A stretch of DNA of 64,000 nt, taken from the NCBI RefSeq assembly GCF_004138295.1, contig NZ_SCFM01000004.1, positions 544,181-608,180 of the forward strand, in the 5' to 3' direction. This DNA comes from Ectobacillus funiculus. GTDB taxonomy: Bacteria > Bacillota > Bacilli > Bacillales > Bacillaceae_G. Within the stretch, counting starts at the first letter, position 1. Each line of letters begins with the position of its first letter. Position numbers and translations under genes: made by a program. This document shows positions 1-8,253 of this stretch, one piece after another. A model generated the notes under the pieces. That model saw nothing but the letters and a program-made list of their open reading frames with translations, was not told where the DNA came from and ran no database searches.

Positions 1-449
1 AAGACTATAAAAAAATTGCGGCAGTAGAGGGAGCGGGTACAGGAGCAGGAGGCATTTTACTTGGATTAGCTGACTTTCCGCTGCTTATAACAATCAAGAT
101 TAAGTTTTTGTTTGATGCTGCAACGCTTTATGGTTATGACACAAGCAAAGAGGAGGAGCGGCTTTTTATCCTGCACGTATTTCAGCTGGCGTTTTCCAGC
201 GATGATCATCGCCGCGAAATTTTTGAGACTATTGAGAACTGGGATAGTGTCCATAAGCAAGTGGATTGGAGAAAGCTGCAGCAGGAGTATCGGGATTATA
301 TTGATTTGGCAAAGATGCTGCAGCTTGTGCCCGTTATCGGAGCACCGGTTGGAGCGTATGCCAATTATCAGCTTATGAATCGTCTTGGAGAAATTACAAT
401 GAATTGTTATCGGATGCGATGGCTTAAGGAGAGGCAGGAGCGCCTATAG
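1..449 (+). CDS. ecsC: EcsC family protein, 3' part
   Basis: The reading frame is open from base 3 to the TAG at 447-449 and lacks its start, which lies outside the window. The visible 148 residues begin with a glycine/alanine-rich segment, followed by a hydrophobic stretch and a polar helical C-terminus with the motif LGLADFPLLITIKIKF, which I recognise as the EcsC domain. In B. subtilis ecsC follows the ABC transporter genes ecsAB and lies upstream of pbpF, as here. The function of EcsC is not established; membrane association is inferred from the hydrophobic segments. The assignment to EcsC proper rather than to another EcsC-domain paralogue rests on neighbourhood. Confidence 0.75.
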   Translation, partial: DYKKIAAVEGAGTGAGGILLGLADFPLLITIKIKFLFDAATLYGYDTSKEEERLFILHVFQLAFSSDDHRREIFETIENWDSVHKQVDWRKLQQEYRDYIDLAKMLQLVPVIGAPVGAYANYQLMNRLGEITMNCYRMRWLKERQERL

Positions 450-466
450 GCGCTCCTGCTTTTTTG
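436..466 (+). terminator. Rho-independent terminator of the EcsC gene
   Basis: A perfect 9-bp stem, AGGAGCGCC / GGCGCTCCT with a TATA loop, is followed by GCTTTTTTG. It overlaps the last codons and stop of the EcsC gene. Confidence 0.9.
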
Positions 467-468
467 TA

Positions 469-603
469 CCACTGTAGGAAAGTATAAATTTCCAGCTGGA
501 AGTCAATTCGACGTAATCGGAATTTTTAGGGATACAGTATAAGTGCAACTACGCCTCTGTCTTCGCCGAAGGGCACGGCTCGCCAATCGGCGAGTTTTCT
601 TTA
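469..603 (+). repeat. 135-bp structured intergenic repeat, copy R1
   Basis: This is a full-length copy of the repeat family that recurs throughout the window. Helix P1 pairs ACTGTA (471-476) with TACAGT (533-538); P2 pairs AAATTTCC with GGAA-TTTT imperfectly; the 3' end carries the hairpin CTCGCC-AATC-GGCGAG followed by TTTTCTTTA. It lies between the EcsC gene and pbpF. The remaining sequence to 729 holds only the pbpF ribosome binding site. Confidence 0.9.
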
Positions 604-729
604 TTGAAAGCGTAAGTTTTCCAGAATGAATTAATAAGAAATAAACCAAAAGCAAGAAAATAATACATAAAGGACTAAATTTCTCAAATAATAAAAATAA
701 CCACTATTTGGAAGGGGTGTTACACTCCG

Positions 730-2847
730 TTGAAACAAATAAGATTATGGCTTCTCGGAACGGCGGTTGTTCTGCTCACAGCCATTTTGGGTTATATTCT
801 CATTATCTCTCTTGGGGATTATGTTATAGATGACAAAAAGCTTGTGCTGAACTCTGCCTCCCGTATTGTAGATGAACAAGGAAATGAAATTTCTAAACTC
901 TATACGGAAAACCGGGAACTTGTGTCCATTTCAAAAGTGCCGAGTTACGTGCAACAAGCATTTGTGGCGACTGAGGATGCTCGTTTTTATGAGCATCACG
1001 GTGTAGATTTCCCATCTGTGTTTCGCGCGCTCTATAAGGATATATTGGTGCGGGGAAAAGTAGAAGGCGGGAGCACGATTACGCAGCAGCTGGCGAAAAA
1101 TGTTTTTTTAACCAATGAAAAAACATTGCTGCGAAAAACAAAAGAGCTAATCATAGCATTAAATCTGGAACGCCGTTACACGAAGCAGCAGCTGCTAGAA
1201 ATGTATTTAAATCAGATTTATTTCGGGCATGGTGTGTACGGGATTGAAGCGGCAGCGAAATTTTATTTCAGCAAAAATGTACAGGCACTCACAGTTGAAG
1301 AAGGTGCTTTGCTTGCCGCTCTTCCAAAAGGCCCGAATACATACTCTCCTGTGCTGCATCCAGAAAAAAGCAAGGAGCGCCGTGATACTGTTTTGTCCCT
1401 TATGCATGAAGAAGGCTATATATCAGCTGAAGATGCTGTACGCTACCAAGGGAAAACTTTGTCTCTTCATGTGACCAAAACCGAGAGAGAGCAAGCGTAT
1501 CTTTCATACATTGATATGGTATTTCAAGAAGCAGAGGATCTATATGGACTATCATATGAAGAAGTACTGCGCGGAGGATATACTTTTGTCGTTTCCATGG
1601 ATCCGGATATACAAAAAACAGCCTATAAGCTATTTCAGAATGAGAGCAGTTTTCCTGGGACGGATGGGGATGCAGAAGGTGCTTTCGTATTGATGGACAG
1701 CAAAACAGGAGGTATCCGCGCCGCAATAGGCGGACGAAACTATGTACCAAGGGGCTGGAACCGTGTATTTGTGAAGCGGCAGCCCGGCTCCGTTTTGAAG
1801 CCGCTGCTTGTTTATGCTCCTGCGCTTGAAACGAAGGAGTATAAGCCGTACTCTCTTCTGACAAATGAACGCCAATCGTTCCACGGTTACATGCCGCGAA
1901 ACTATGATGACCACTATTCAAAGGAAATTACGATGTACGATGCCATCAAGGAGTCCGCCAATATTCCTGCTGTATGGCTGCTGGATCATCTCGGTCTGGA
2001 AACAGCGAAGCAGCCACTAGAGAAAGCGGGTATTTTCATTGAAGAGCAAGGGCTTAGCGCGGCTCTTGGCGGTTTAAAGGAAGGTACATCTCCGTTAGAA
2101 ATAGTGAAGCTGTACCGTTCCTTTTCTGCAGGGGGCAAAGTGATTGAACCGCATGTCATAAGGCAGATTGTCAACCGAAATGGTGATACAATTGCGACAG
2201 CAGCGCCAAAAGAAACACAAATTTTCTCAAAGCAAACAGCCTGGTACATGACGCGCATGCTTGAAGGAGCAGTAAAGGAAGGAACCGCACAAGCTGGTCA
2301 GTATGGAGGAGCGCTGGCTGGCAAAACGGGTACAACATCGCTCCCAGGTAATAACAAGGGCGCAAGAGACGTATGGTTTGCAGGATATACACCATCGCTT
2401 GTCGGCGCCGTGTGGATGGGATATGACCGTACGGATTCGGAGCATTACTTAGTAGGCGGAAGCAATTACCCGACAAAATTGTTCAAGAAAGTCTTAACAG
2501 ATGCCCACGCGGAAGTATTTGCAAAGTTTCCTCAGCCAAAGGATGTAGAAAATGTAGAAGAGCCAATCCGGCTTGATAAACTGGAGAATGTACGTGTAAA
2601 GCTTGTGTTTACACCATTTGGATTGTTTACAGCTAAGGTTACATGGACGCCCCTTCCAGATAAACGGGTCCAGTACCGTGTTTATAAAAAAGAAGGAAGT
2701 TCCTCTATTCTAATCGGTACAGTCACAGGGAAGGGCGAATTTAATGCGAAATATATTAACATCTTTTCTGTTCCAGAATTTTATGTAGTGCCGTTCAATC
2801 CGCAAACAAAACAGGAGGGGGAAAAAACAGAAAGCGTGCACCCGTAA
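730..2847 (+). CDS. pbpF: Class A penicillin-binding protein (PbpF-like)
   Basis: Bifunctional peptidoglycan synthase: glycan-strand polymerisation and DD-transpeptidation at the outer face of the membrane. A single N-terminal transmembrane segment spans residues ~7-28. The GT51 transglycosylase domain shows the catalytic glutamate in EDARFYEHHG (E82) and GGSTITQQLAKN (113-124). The transpeptidase domain shows SVLK (354-357), SAN (409-411) and KTGT (532-535), so all catalytic motifs are intact. The length, 705 residues, is close to B. subtilis PbpF (about 714), and the gene sits upstream of hemE as in that species. Start: TTG at 730, preceded by GGAAGGGGTG at 710-719. In B. subtilis PbpF is transcribed late in vegetative growth and in the forespore; no such promoter was identified here. 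Confidence 0.92.
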   Translation: MKQIRLWLLGTAVVLLTAILGYILIISLGDYVIDDKKLVLNSASRIVDEQGNEISKLYTENRELVSISKVPSYVQQAFVATEDARFYEHHGVDFPSVFRALYKDILVRGKVEGGSTITQQLAKNVFLTNEKTLLRKTKELIIALNLERRYTKQQLLEMYLNQIYFGHGVYGIEAAAKFYFSKNVQALTVEEGALLAALPKGPNTYSPVLHPEKSKERRDTVLSLMHEEGYISAEDAVRYQGKTLSLHVTKTEREQAYLSYIDMVFQEAEDLYGLSYEEVLRGGYTFVVSMDPDIQKTAYKLFQNESSFPGTDGDAEGAFVLMDSKTGGIRAAIGGRNYVPRGWNRVFVKRQPGSVLKPLLVYAPALETKEYKPYSLLTNERQSFHGYMPRNYDDHYSKEITMYDAIKESANIPAVWLLDHLGLETAKQPLEKAGIFIEEQGLSAALGGLKEGTSPLEIVKLYRSFSAGGKVIEPHVIRQIVNRNGDTIATAAPKETQIFSKQTAWYMTRMLEGAVKEGTAQAGQYGGALAGKTGTTSLPGNNKGARDVWFAGYTPSLVGAVWMGYDRTDSEHYLVGGSNYPTKLFKKVLTDAHAEVFAKFPQPKDVENVEEPIRLDKLENVRVKLVFTPFGLFTAKVTWTPLPDKRVQYRVYKKEGSSSILIGTVTGKGEFNAKYINIFSVPEFYVVPFNPQTKQEGEKTESVHP

Positions 2848-3013
2848 CAAAAGCCTCGACCATAGCCCGTATGCTATAATGAAAACGATGTAATTCATTG
2901 AAAAATGTCAATTTATTGAACAGATGACCGTTTTTTATGCATTTTTCTTAATAAAAAGGTATAGTAAGAAAAGATAATAATATGCTGATTGTCGAGGAAG
3001 GGAGACAGGGGTT

Positions 3014-4057
3014 TTGGTACGAAATATTAATGATACATTTATAAAGGCTTGCAGGGGAGAAAAAACAGACTATGTTCCGGTATGGTACATGAGACAAGCT
3101 GGTCGCTCACAGCCAGAATACCGTAAGCTAAAGGAGAAATATTCACTGTTTGAAATTACGCATCAACCTGAGTTGTGTGCCTACGTGACAAAGCTTCCTG
3201 TTGATCAATACAATGTAGATGCAGCCATTTTATATAAAGACATTATGTCACCGCTTCCGGCTATTGGTGTTGATGTTGATATTAAATCGGGTATTGGACC
3301 GGTTATTTCTAACCCTGTGCGCTCCTTGCAGGACGTTGAGAAACTTGGTGAGATCCATCCAGAGCAGGATGTGCCATATGTATTAGAAACGATTCGTTTA
3401 TTGACAACAGAGATGCTGGATGTGCCGCTCATCGGTTTTGCCGGGGCTCCTTTCACACTAGCCAGCTATATGGTTGAAGGTGGTCCGTCACGCAATTATA
3501 ACAAAACAAAGGCGTTTATGTATGCAGAGCCAAAAGCTTGGTTTGCACTAATGGAGAAGCTTGCAGATATGACTATTACATACGTCAAATCACAGGTACA
3601 AGCTGGTGCGAAGGCTGTCCAAATTTTTGATTCATGGGTAGGAGCATTAAATGTGGCGGATTACCGCGTATATATTAAGCCGACGATGGAGCGTATTTTT
3701 GCAGAGCTTCGCGCTACGAATGTGCCGCTCATCATGTTCGGTGTAGGGGCAAGCCACTTAGCTAATGAATGGAATGACCTGCCGCTTGATGTTGTGGGGT
3801 TAGACTGGCGCTTGTCGATTGAAGAAGCACGTGCGCGCGGCATTCAAAAAGCAGTACAAGGAAATTTAGAGCCCGCAATTCTTCTTTGCCCATGGAATGT
3901 TATTGAAGAGCGCGTAAAAGCTATTTTGGACCAAGGTATGAAGCAACCAGGTTATGTCTTTAACCTAGGCCACGGCGTATTCCCGGAAGTAAAACCCGAA
4001 ACATTGCAGCGCCTGACCAAATTTATACACGAATATTCTAGACTGCAGTTGTCTTAA
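3014..4057 (+). CDS. hemE: Uroporphyrinogen decarboxylase
   Basis: Converts uroporphyrinogen III to coproporphyrinogen III by four decarboxylations, in the cytoplasm, first step of the haem branch encoded here. The N-terminal signature [16 protein letters not shown], the second signature around [13 protein letters not shown], and IFDSWVGAL and NLGHGVFPE near the C-terminus are all present. The start is TTG at 3014 behind GAAGGGAGA. It is 347 residues, a few shorter than the usual ~353: the last residues are replaced because the TAA stop (4055-4057) is the terminal TAA of a repeat remnant fused to the gene end. Function should be unaffected, as the tail is not part of the barrel. First gene of a hemE-hemH-hemY cluster. 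Confidence 0.96.
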   Translation: MVRNINDTFIKACRGEKTDYVPVWYMRQAGRSQPEYRKLKEKYSLFEITHQPELCAYVTKLPVDQYNVDAAILYKDIMSPLPAIGVDVDIKSGIGPVISNPVRSLQDVEKLGEIHPEQDVPYVLETIRLLTTEMLDVPLIGFAGAPFTLASYMVEGGPSRNYNKTKAFMYAEPKAWFALMEKLADMTITYVKSQVQAGAKAVQIFDSWVGALNVADYRVYIKPTMERIFAELRATNVPLIMFGVGASHLANEWNDLPLDVVGLDWRLSIEEARARGIQKAVQGNLEPAILLCPWNVIEERVKAILDQGMKQPGYVFNLGHGVFPEVKPETLQRLTKFIHEYSRLQLS

Positions 4058-4091
4058 AGAAAACTCGCCGATTGCAGCGGCTAGAAGCCTA
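4055..4091 (-). repeat. Structured repeat remnant R13 (minus orientation), supplies the hemE stop
   Basis: Read on the minus strand, this is the 3' end of the repeat family: CAATCGGCGAGTTTTCTTTA, running into CTAGAAG-like sequence that resembles the family's 5' part, so the copy is internally deleted. The terminal TAA of the element, read on the plus strand, is the hemE stop codon. Confidence 0.75.
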
Positions 4092-4141
4092 TAACTTTTT
4101 ATTTTAAGTACTATAGACAAAGAGGAGACGAAATCATACGG

Positions 4142-5080
4142 ATGAAAAAGGTGATTGGTTTACTGGTAATGGCATACGGCACTCCTTACAAAGAGGAGGA
4201 TATTGAGCGGTACTATACACATATTCGCAGGGGACGCAGACCGAGTGAAGAAGCTCTTGCAGAGTTGACCGAGCGCTACCGCGCGATCGGAGGCATTTCC
4301 CCTCTTGCGAAAATCACGCTTGAGCAGGCAGAAAAGCTGGAGGAAAAGTTAAATACAGTGCAAGACGAAGTTCAATTTAAAATGTATCTTGGATTAAAGC
4401 ATATCGAGCCATTTGTAGAGGATGCAGTGCAGCGAATGCATGCTGATGGTATTGAAGAGGCTGTTAGCATTGTTCTTGCTCCGCACTATTCTACTTTTAG
4501 CGTGAAATCCTATAATGGACGCGCGAAGGAAGAGGCTGCAAAGCTTGGTGGTCCTGTTATTTATGAGATTGAGAGCTGGTATGCAGAGCCAAAATTTATT
4601 TCCTACTGGGCAAACAAAGTAAGAGAAACATATGCTAGCATGACAGAAGAAGAACGGGATCATGCTGTTTTAATCGTATCTGCACACAGTTTGCCGGAAA
4701 AAATTATCGCAGCAGGGGACCCGTACCCTCAACAGCTGCAGGAGACGGCAGATCTTATCGCAAAGGAATCCGGGGTTACACGGTATGAGATTGGCTGGCA
4801 AAGTGCTGGTAATACACCGGAGCCGTGGATTGGACCAGATGTTCAGGATTTGACGCAGGACTTACATGATAAGCAGGGATACAAGGCATTTGTTTATGTT
4901 CCTGCTGGGTTTATATCAGATCACTTAGAAGTTTTATACGATAACGATATTGAATGTAAAGCAGTAACTGATCGAATCAGTGCTAGCTATTATCGTCCAG
5001 CCATGCCGAATGCGCAGGACGAGTTTATAGAAAGTTTAGCAGATGTTGTACTGAAACAATTAAGCAGCGTTTTGCGTTAG
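4142..5080 (+). CDS. hemH: Coproporphyrin ferrochelatase
   Basis: Inserts Fe2+ into coproporphyrin III, the penultimate step of the Gram-positive coproporphyrin-dependent haem pathway (the family is also named CpfC). Length 312 residues, as expected for the monomeric soluble Bacillus enzyme. The active-site histidine lies in SAHSLPEKI (H182) and the conserved acidic residue in [13 protein letters not shown] near residue 263. ATG at 4142 follows GAGGAG at 4122-4127. The gap to hemE is short and contains a repeat remnant; hemY follows after 20 bp, so hemH and hemY are probably co-transcribed. Confidence 0.96.
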   Translation: MKKVIGLLVMAYGTPYKEEDIERYYTHIRRGRRPSEEALAELTERYRAIGGISPLAKITLEQAEKLEEKLNTVQDEVQFKMYLGLKHIEPFVEDAVQRMHADGIEEAVSIVLAPHYSTFSVKSYNGRAKEEAAKLGGPVIYEIESWYAEPKFISYWANKVRETYASMTEEERDHAVLIVSAHSLPEKIIAAGDPYPQQLQETADLIAKESGVTRYEIGWQSAGNTPEPWIGPDVQDLTQDLHDKQGYKAFVYVPAGFISDHLEVLYDNDIECKAVTDRISASYYRPAMPNAQDEFIESLADVVLKQLSSVLR

Positions 5081-5100
5081 CAGCAAGGGAGGGCACCAAC

Positions 5101-6516
5101 ATGGGACAAAAGGTAGTGATTATCGGCGGCGGCATCGCTGGATTAACCGCTGCATATTACTTGCAAAAGCATATACGGGAGCAGCAGCTCCCAATGGAAA
5201 CATTGTTAATTGAAGCTTCCGGCAGACTGGGTGGGAAAATTCAAACCGTGCGCCGTGACGGATTTGTCATTGAACGCGGTCCCGATTCGTTTTTAGAGCG
5301 AAAAACAAGTGCATCCCGTTTGGCGAAGGAAGTTGGTTTGGAAGACGCACTGGTAAACAATGCAACCGGAAAATCATACGTTCTTGTGAATGACAAGCTT
5401 CACGGTATTCCGAGCGGTTCCATGATGGGGATCCCGACGCAGGTTACCCCTTTTGTTACATCTGGATTGTTTTCTCCTCTTGGCAAGCTGCGCGCCGGCT
5501 TTGATTTTATTTTGCCGCGTTCCAAGGAGGTTTCGGATCAATCACTTGGACAGTTTTTCCGTAGACGCCTCGGAAATGAAGTTGTTGAAAATTTAATTGA
5601 ACCATTATTATCCGGTATTTATGCAGGTGATATTGATCAAATGAGTTTAATGGCGACATTTCCGCAGTTTTATCAGGTGGAGCAAAAGCACGGCAGCATT
5701 GTCCGCGGGATGCGGACGCTGGCACCGAAAACGCCACCGGGGGCGGGGAAGAAGAAAGGGATTTTCTTAACATTGGAAGCAGGACTAGGATCGCTCGTAG
5801 AAGCAATGGAGAATCGCCTTGAAGCAGGAACGGTTATGAAATCTACGCGCGTTGAGAAAATCAACAAAACAGAGCAGGGCTATCATCTGATGCTAAGCAA
5901 TGGAAAGGACATAGAAGCAGCTGCAGTGATTATAGCAACACCTCATAAGATGCTGCCGGCACTGTTTTCGAAATATCGAGAATTTCAGTTCTTTCGCAAC
6001 ATTCCCTCTACATCTGTTGCAAATGTTGCTCTTGCCTTTTCTGAGGATGCGATTCAAAAGGATATTGATGGAACAGGGTTTGTCGTGTCCCGGAATAGCA
6101 ATTTCACGATCACAGCTTGTACATGGACTCATAAGAAGTGGCCGCATACAACCCCAAAAGGAAAGGTGCTGCTGCGATGCTATGTCGGTCGTCCAGGGGA
6201 TGAAGAGATTGTCGTTCGACCGGACGAGGATCTGATTAGGACTGTCCTAACAGACTTAAAGAAAACGATGGACATTGATGCGGAGCCGGAATTTACTGTG
6301 GTTAGCCGCTGGCAGGAAGCAATGCCGCAATATACGGTCGGTCATAAGGAGCGAATGGCAAAGCTGTATGAGTTTATGGAGCGGGAATTACCAGGGGTAT
6401 ATTTGGCAGGCAGCTCATATGCTGGCGCGGGAATTCCAGATTGTATTGACCAGGCAGAGGCGGTCGTTGAGAAAGTTCTTAATGGTATACAAAAGGAGTT
6501 TGCGGTTTCGGTATAA
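5101..6516 (+). CDS. hemY: Coproporphyrinogen III oxidase (HemY / CgoX type)
   Basis: FAD-dependent oxidation of coproporphyrinogen III to coproporphyrin III, feeding ferrochelatase HemH; membrane-associated in Bacillus. The N-terminus carries the dinucleotide-binding motif VIIGGGIAGLTAAYYL (residues 6-21) and ERGPDSFLERK, and the C-terminus the FAD-binding end with YLAGSSYAGAGIPDCI. Length 471 residues matches B. subtilis HemY. Start ATG 5101 follows AGGGAGG at 5087-5093. Last gene of the haem cluster; a repeat remnant follows its stop immediately. Confidence 0.95.
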   Translation: MGQKVVIIGGGIAGLTAAYYLQKHIREQQLPMETLLIEASGRLGGKIQTVRRDGFVIERGPDSFLERKTSASRLAKEVGLEDALVNNATGKSYVLVNDKLHGIPSGSMMGIPTQVTPFVTSGLFSPLGKLRAGFDFILPRSKEVSDQSLGQFFRRRLGNEVVENLIEPLLSGIYAGDIDQMSLMATFPQFYQVEQKHGSIVRGMRTLAPKTPPGAGKKKGIFLTLEAGLGSLVEAMENRLEAGTVMKSTRVEKINKTEQGYHLMLSNGKDIEAAAVIIATPHKMLPALFSKYREFQFFRNIPSTSVANVALAFSEDAIQKDIDGTGFVVSRNSNFTITACTWTHKKWPHTTPKGKVLLRCYVGRPGDEEIVVRPDEDLIRTVLTDLKKTMDIDAEPEFTVVSRWQEAMPQYTVGHKERMAKLYEFMERELPGVYLAGSSYAGAGIPDCIDQAEAVVEKVLNGIQKEFAVSV

Positions 6517-6519
6517 TTT

Positions 6520-6551
6520 GCTTCTAGCTGGAAATGTATACTTTCCTGCAA
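6520..6551 (-). repeat. Structured repeat remnant R14 (5' end only)
   Basis: On the minus strand this matches the 5' end of the repeat (GCAGGAAAGTATA, ATTTCCAGCTAGAAG). Only about 30 bp remain. It lies exactly at the point where the truncated glycosyltransferase gene begins. Confidence 0.7.
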
Positions 6552-6749
6552 TTGGCCGTTATTTTATTCTTGGGAGGAATTCAGCTTCTTTCATTAGGCA
6601 TTATAGGCGAATACTTAGGGAGAGTCTTCAACGAGACGAAAAAAAGGCCACTATACTTTGTAGATGAGTATAATAATCAGAAGATTACCAATGAGGAAGG
6701 TCAGCCTAGTAGAAGAATGGGCGTAGGGGTACGCAGGACAGATGGATAG
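6546..6749 (+). pseudogene. GtrB-type glycosyltransferase, C-terminal remnant
   Basis: About 66 codons encode the membrane-anchored C-terminus of a family 2 bactoprenol glucosyltransferase (a hydrophobic helix followed by [14 protein letters not shown] and RPLYFVDEY, characteristic of GtrB/YkcC-type proteins). The catalytic GT-A domain is absent, and upstream sequence is hemY and a repeat remnant. The fragment's stop (6747-6749) overlaps the start of gtrA, the usual translational coupling of an intact gtrB-gtrA pair, so a full gene was probably lost by a deletion whose end lies at the repeat. Unlikely to be functional. Confidence 0.75.
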
Positions 6750-7146
6750 CAAACGGGAAGTTATTTTGTATGTCGTGTTTGGTGTGCTGACAACGGCCAT
6801 TAATATTGTTACGTATTTGTTTTGTACAAAGCTGCTACAGATAGAATATAAGCTGGCAACCACGATTGCTTGGATTGTATCTGTTTTATTCGCTTTTGTC
6901 ACGAATAAGCTGTATGTATTTCGGAGTAAGGAATCCAGCATGCGGTTCGTACTAAAGGAAATGTTTCTTTTCTTTATTGCGCGCTTGTTCTCTTATGGCC
7001 TTGATATTGGAACGATGCTGTTATTAGTCGCGCAAATGCACATGAATGATTTTATTGCAAAATGCGTGGCAAACGTAGTAGTAATTCTTGTGAATTACTT
7101 TATAAGCAAGTATGTAATTTTTAAAAAGCAAGTCAGTCATGGGTAA
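6742..7146 (+). CDS. GtrA family membrane protein
   Basis: A 134-residue protein with four predicted transmembrane segments (approximately residues 8-30, 34-56, 74-96 and 103-125) and the C-terminal [12 protein letters not shown] typical of the GtrA family (PF04138). These proteins are thought to flip polyprenyl-phosphate-linked sugars across the membrane for cell-surface glycosylation. It starts at ATG 6742 inside the end of the broken gtrB. With its partner lost, it may be an orphan or serve another glycosyltransferase. Confidence 0.85.
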   Translation: MDSKREVILYVVFGVLTTAINIVTYLFCTKLLQIEYKLATTIAWIVSVLFAFVTNKLYVFRSKESSMRFVLKEMFLFFIARLFSYGLDIGTMLLLVAQMHMNDFIAKCVANVVVILVNYFISKYVIFKKQVSHG

Positions 7147-7163
7147 GACTGCTGCTCCATTGT

Positions 7164-7202
7164 AAAAGCGTGAGATGGCTGCTGCCTTTTCGCGCTTTTT
7201 TT
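7164..7202 (+). terminator. Terminator after gtrA
   Basis: AAAAGCGTGA pairs with TCGCGCTTTT (one G-T pair) over a 17-nt loop, followed by a T-run. Confidence 0.8.
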
Positions 7203-7203
7203 C

Positions 7204-7231
7204 ACTGTAGGAAAGTATAAATTTCCAGCGA
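7204..7231 (+). repeat. Structured repeat remnant R2
   Basis: The 5' end of the repeat (ACTGTAGGAAAGTATA, then AATTTCCAGC) is fused directly to part of its 3' end (GCGAGTTTTC), so the centre has been deleted. From here to 7393 I see no gene or further structure. Confidence 0.75.
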
Positions 7232-7393
7232 GTTTTCGTTAGTGTTGTAAAAAAATGTAAATTTCAACTAAGAGACTATTCACTGCGCTGGTAATACTAA
7301 ATATTAACGATTGTAGGAATCATAAAAGTAGCAGTGAGGGAGTTTTATAGTAGGAAATGAATAGAGAGGAAAAGATCTTACACTGCAGAGCTC

Positions 7394-7422
7394 TTGCTCA
7401 TTCTACATTCATATGATAAGAT
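7394..7422 (+). promoter_or_regulatory. Predicted sigma-A promoter of yhgD
   Basis: TTGCTC (7394-7399), 17-bp spacer, TAAGAT (7417-7422). The YhgD operator begins 15 bp downstream, where a bound repressor would block transcription. Confidence 0.55.
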
Positions 7423-7436
7423 ACCACTATACTAAC

Positions 7437-7459
7437 TGACTAAATTGTTCATTTGGTCA
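7437..7459 (+). promoter_or_regulatory. Palindromic operator upstream of yhgD
   Basis: TGACTAAAT-N5-ATTTGGTCA: 9-bp arms with one mismatch, a size and shape typical of TetR-family operators. The same sequence in inverted orientation lies before yhgE (8210-8232), so both are probably bound by YhgD. Confidence 0.75.
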
Positions 7460-7477
7460 TTTCAGGAGTGAAGCAAG

Positions 7478-8050
7478 ATGGCAATAGATCGAAAGCGGGC
7501 CATTATCGAGGCGGCAACTGCATCCTTTGCATCGTTTGGTTATAAAGCAACAACAATTGATCAGGTCGCCAAAATGGCCAACGTTGGCAAAGGAACGATT
7601 TATACGTTTTTTAAAAACAAAGAAGAGCTGCTTGATGAGATTGTGACATGTTTAATTTCAGAGATGAAGGAGGCGGCAGAGGCGGCAATTCGAGAAGATG
7701 ATACGTTTATTGAGAACGTACTACGAGCTCTTTCCAGTATTTTAACATTTCGAAAGGATCATAAACTTGCTTGGAAGCTATTTCAAGAGGATCGGGATAT
7801 CGGAACACCAGCTGTGCAGGAAGTCTTACTGAAAATGGACAGAGCTATCCTTTCGTTTATCAGGTACCATCTTGAGTTGGCTATTCAAAAGGGAGAAATC
7901 CGTGAGTGTGATCCAGAGATTACAGCATTTGTGATGCGACGTTTGTACATTGCGCTCATTTCTGATTGGGAACAGCATCATGAACCGCTTGGAGAAAAGC
8001 AAATTGCTGAGCTGTTTGAATTATATTTATTGAAGGGATTGTCCAAATAG
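7478..8050 (+). CDS. yhgD: TetR family transcriptional regulator (YhgD-like)
   Basis: A 190-residue protein with the TetR N-terminal helix-turn-helix (residues ~8-55; ATTIDQVAKMANVGKGTIYT) and a variable all-helical ligand domain. In B. subtilis yhgD and yhgE follow hemEHY, as here, which supports the name. The palindromes at 7437-7459 and 8210-8232 suggest it represses itself and yhgE. Start ATG 7478 follows CAGGAGTGAAGC. The ligand is unknown. Confidence 0.88.
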   Translation: MAIDRKRAIIEAATASFASFGYKATTIDQVAKMANVGKGTIYTFFKNKEELLDEIVTCLISEMKEAAEAAIREDDTFIENVLRALSSILTFRKDHKLAWKLFQEDRDIGTPAVQEVLLKMDRAILSFIRYHLELAIQKGEIRECDPEITAFVMRRLYIALISDWEQHHEPLGEKQIAELFELYLLKGLSK

Positions 8051-8065
8051 ATAATCCTTCTTTTT

Positions 8066-8201
8066 TACACTTTAAGAAAGTATAAATTTCTAGCAGGAAG
8101 ACAGTTCGACGTAGTTGGAAATTTTAGGAACAAAGTATAAGTGCAACTACGCCTTTGTCTTCGTCCAAGGGCATGGCTCGCCAATCGGCGAGTTTTCTTT
8201 A
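8066..8201 (+). repeat. Structured intergenic repeat, copy R3
   Basis: A full-length copy. P2 pairs AAATTTC (8084-8090) with GAAATTT (8118-8124). The crossing helix P3 pairs CGTAGTTG (8110-8117) with CAACTACG (8144-8151), 8 of 8 bases. The 3' hairpin CTCGCC-AATC-GGCGAG ends in TTTTCTTTA. It separates yhgD from yhgE and could terminate yhgD transcription. Confidence 0.92.
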
Positions 8202-8209
8202 GAGCAATA

Positions 8210-8232
8210 TGACCAAATGAACAAATCAGTCA
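8210..8232 (+). promoter_or_regulatory. Second YhgD-type operator, upstream of yhgE
   Basis: TGACCAAATGAACAA followed by ATCAGTCA is nearly the reverse complement of the 7437-7459 palindrome. It lies directly between repeat R3 and the yhgE ribosome binding site. Confidence 0.75.
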
Positions 8233-8253
8233 TTCATAGAAAGAGGGGGAAGT

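Noticed and set aside
1400..1921. A 173-codon open frame on the minus strand within pbpF
   Set aside because: It is antisense to a complete penicillin-binding protein gene, has no ribosome binding site and no recognisable domain.
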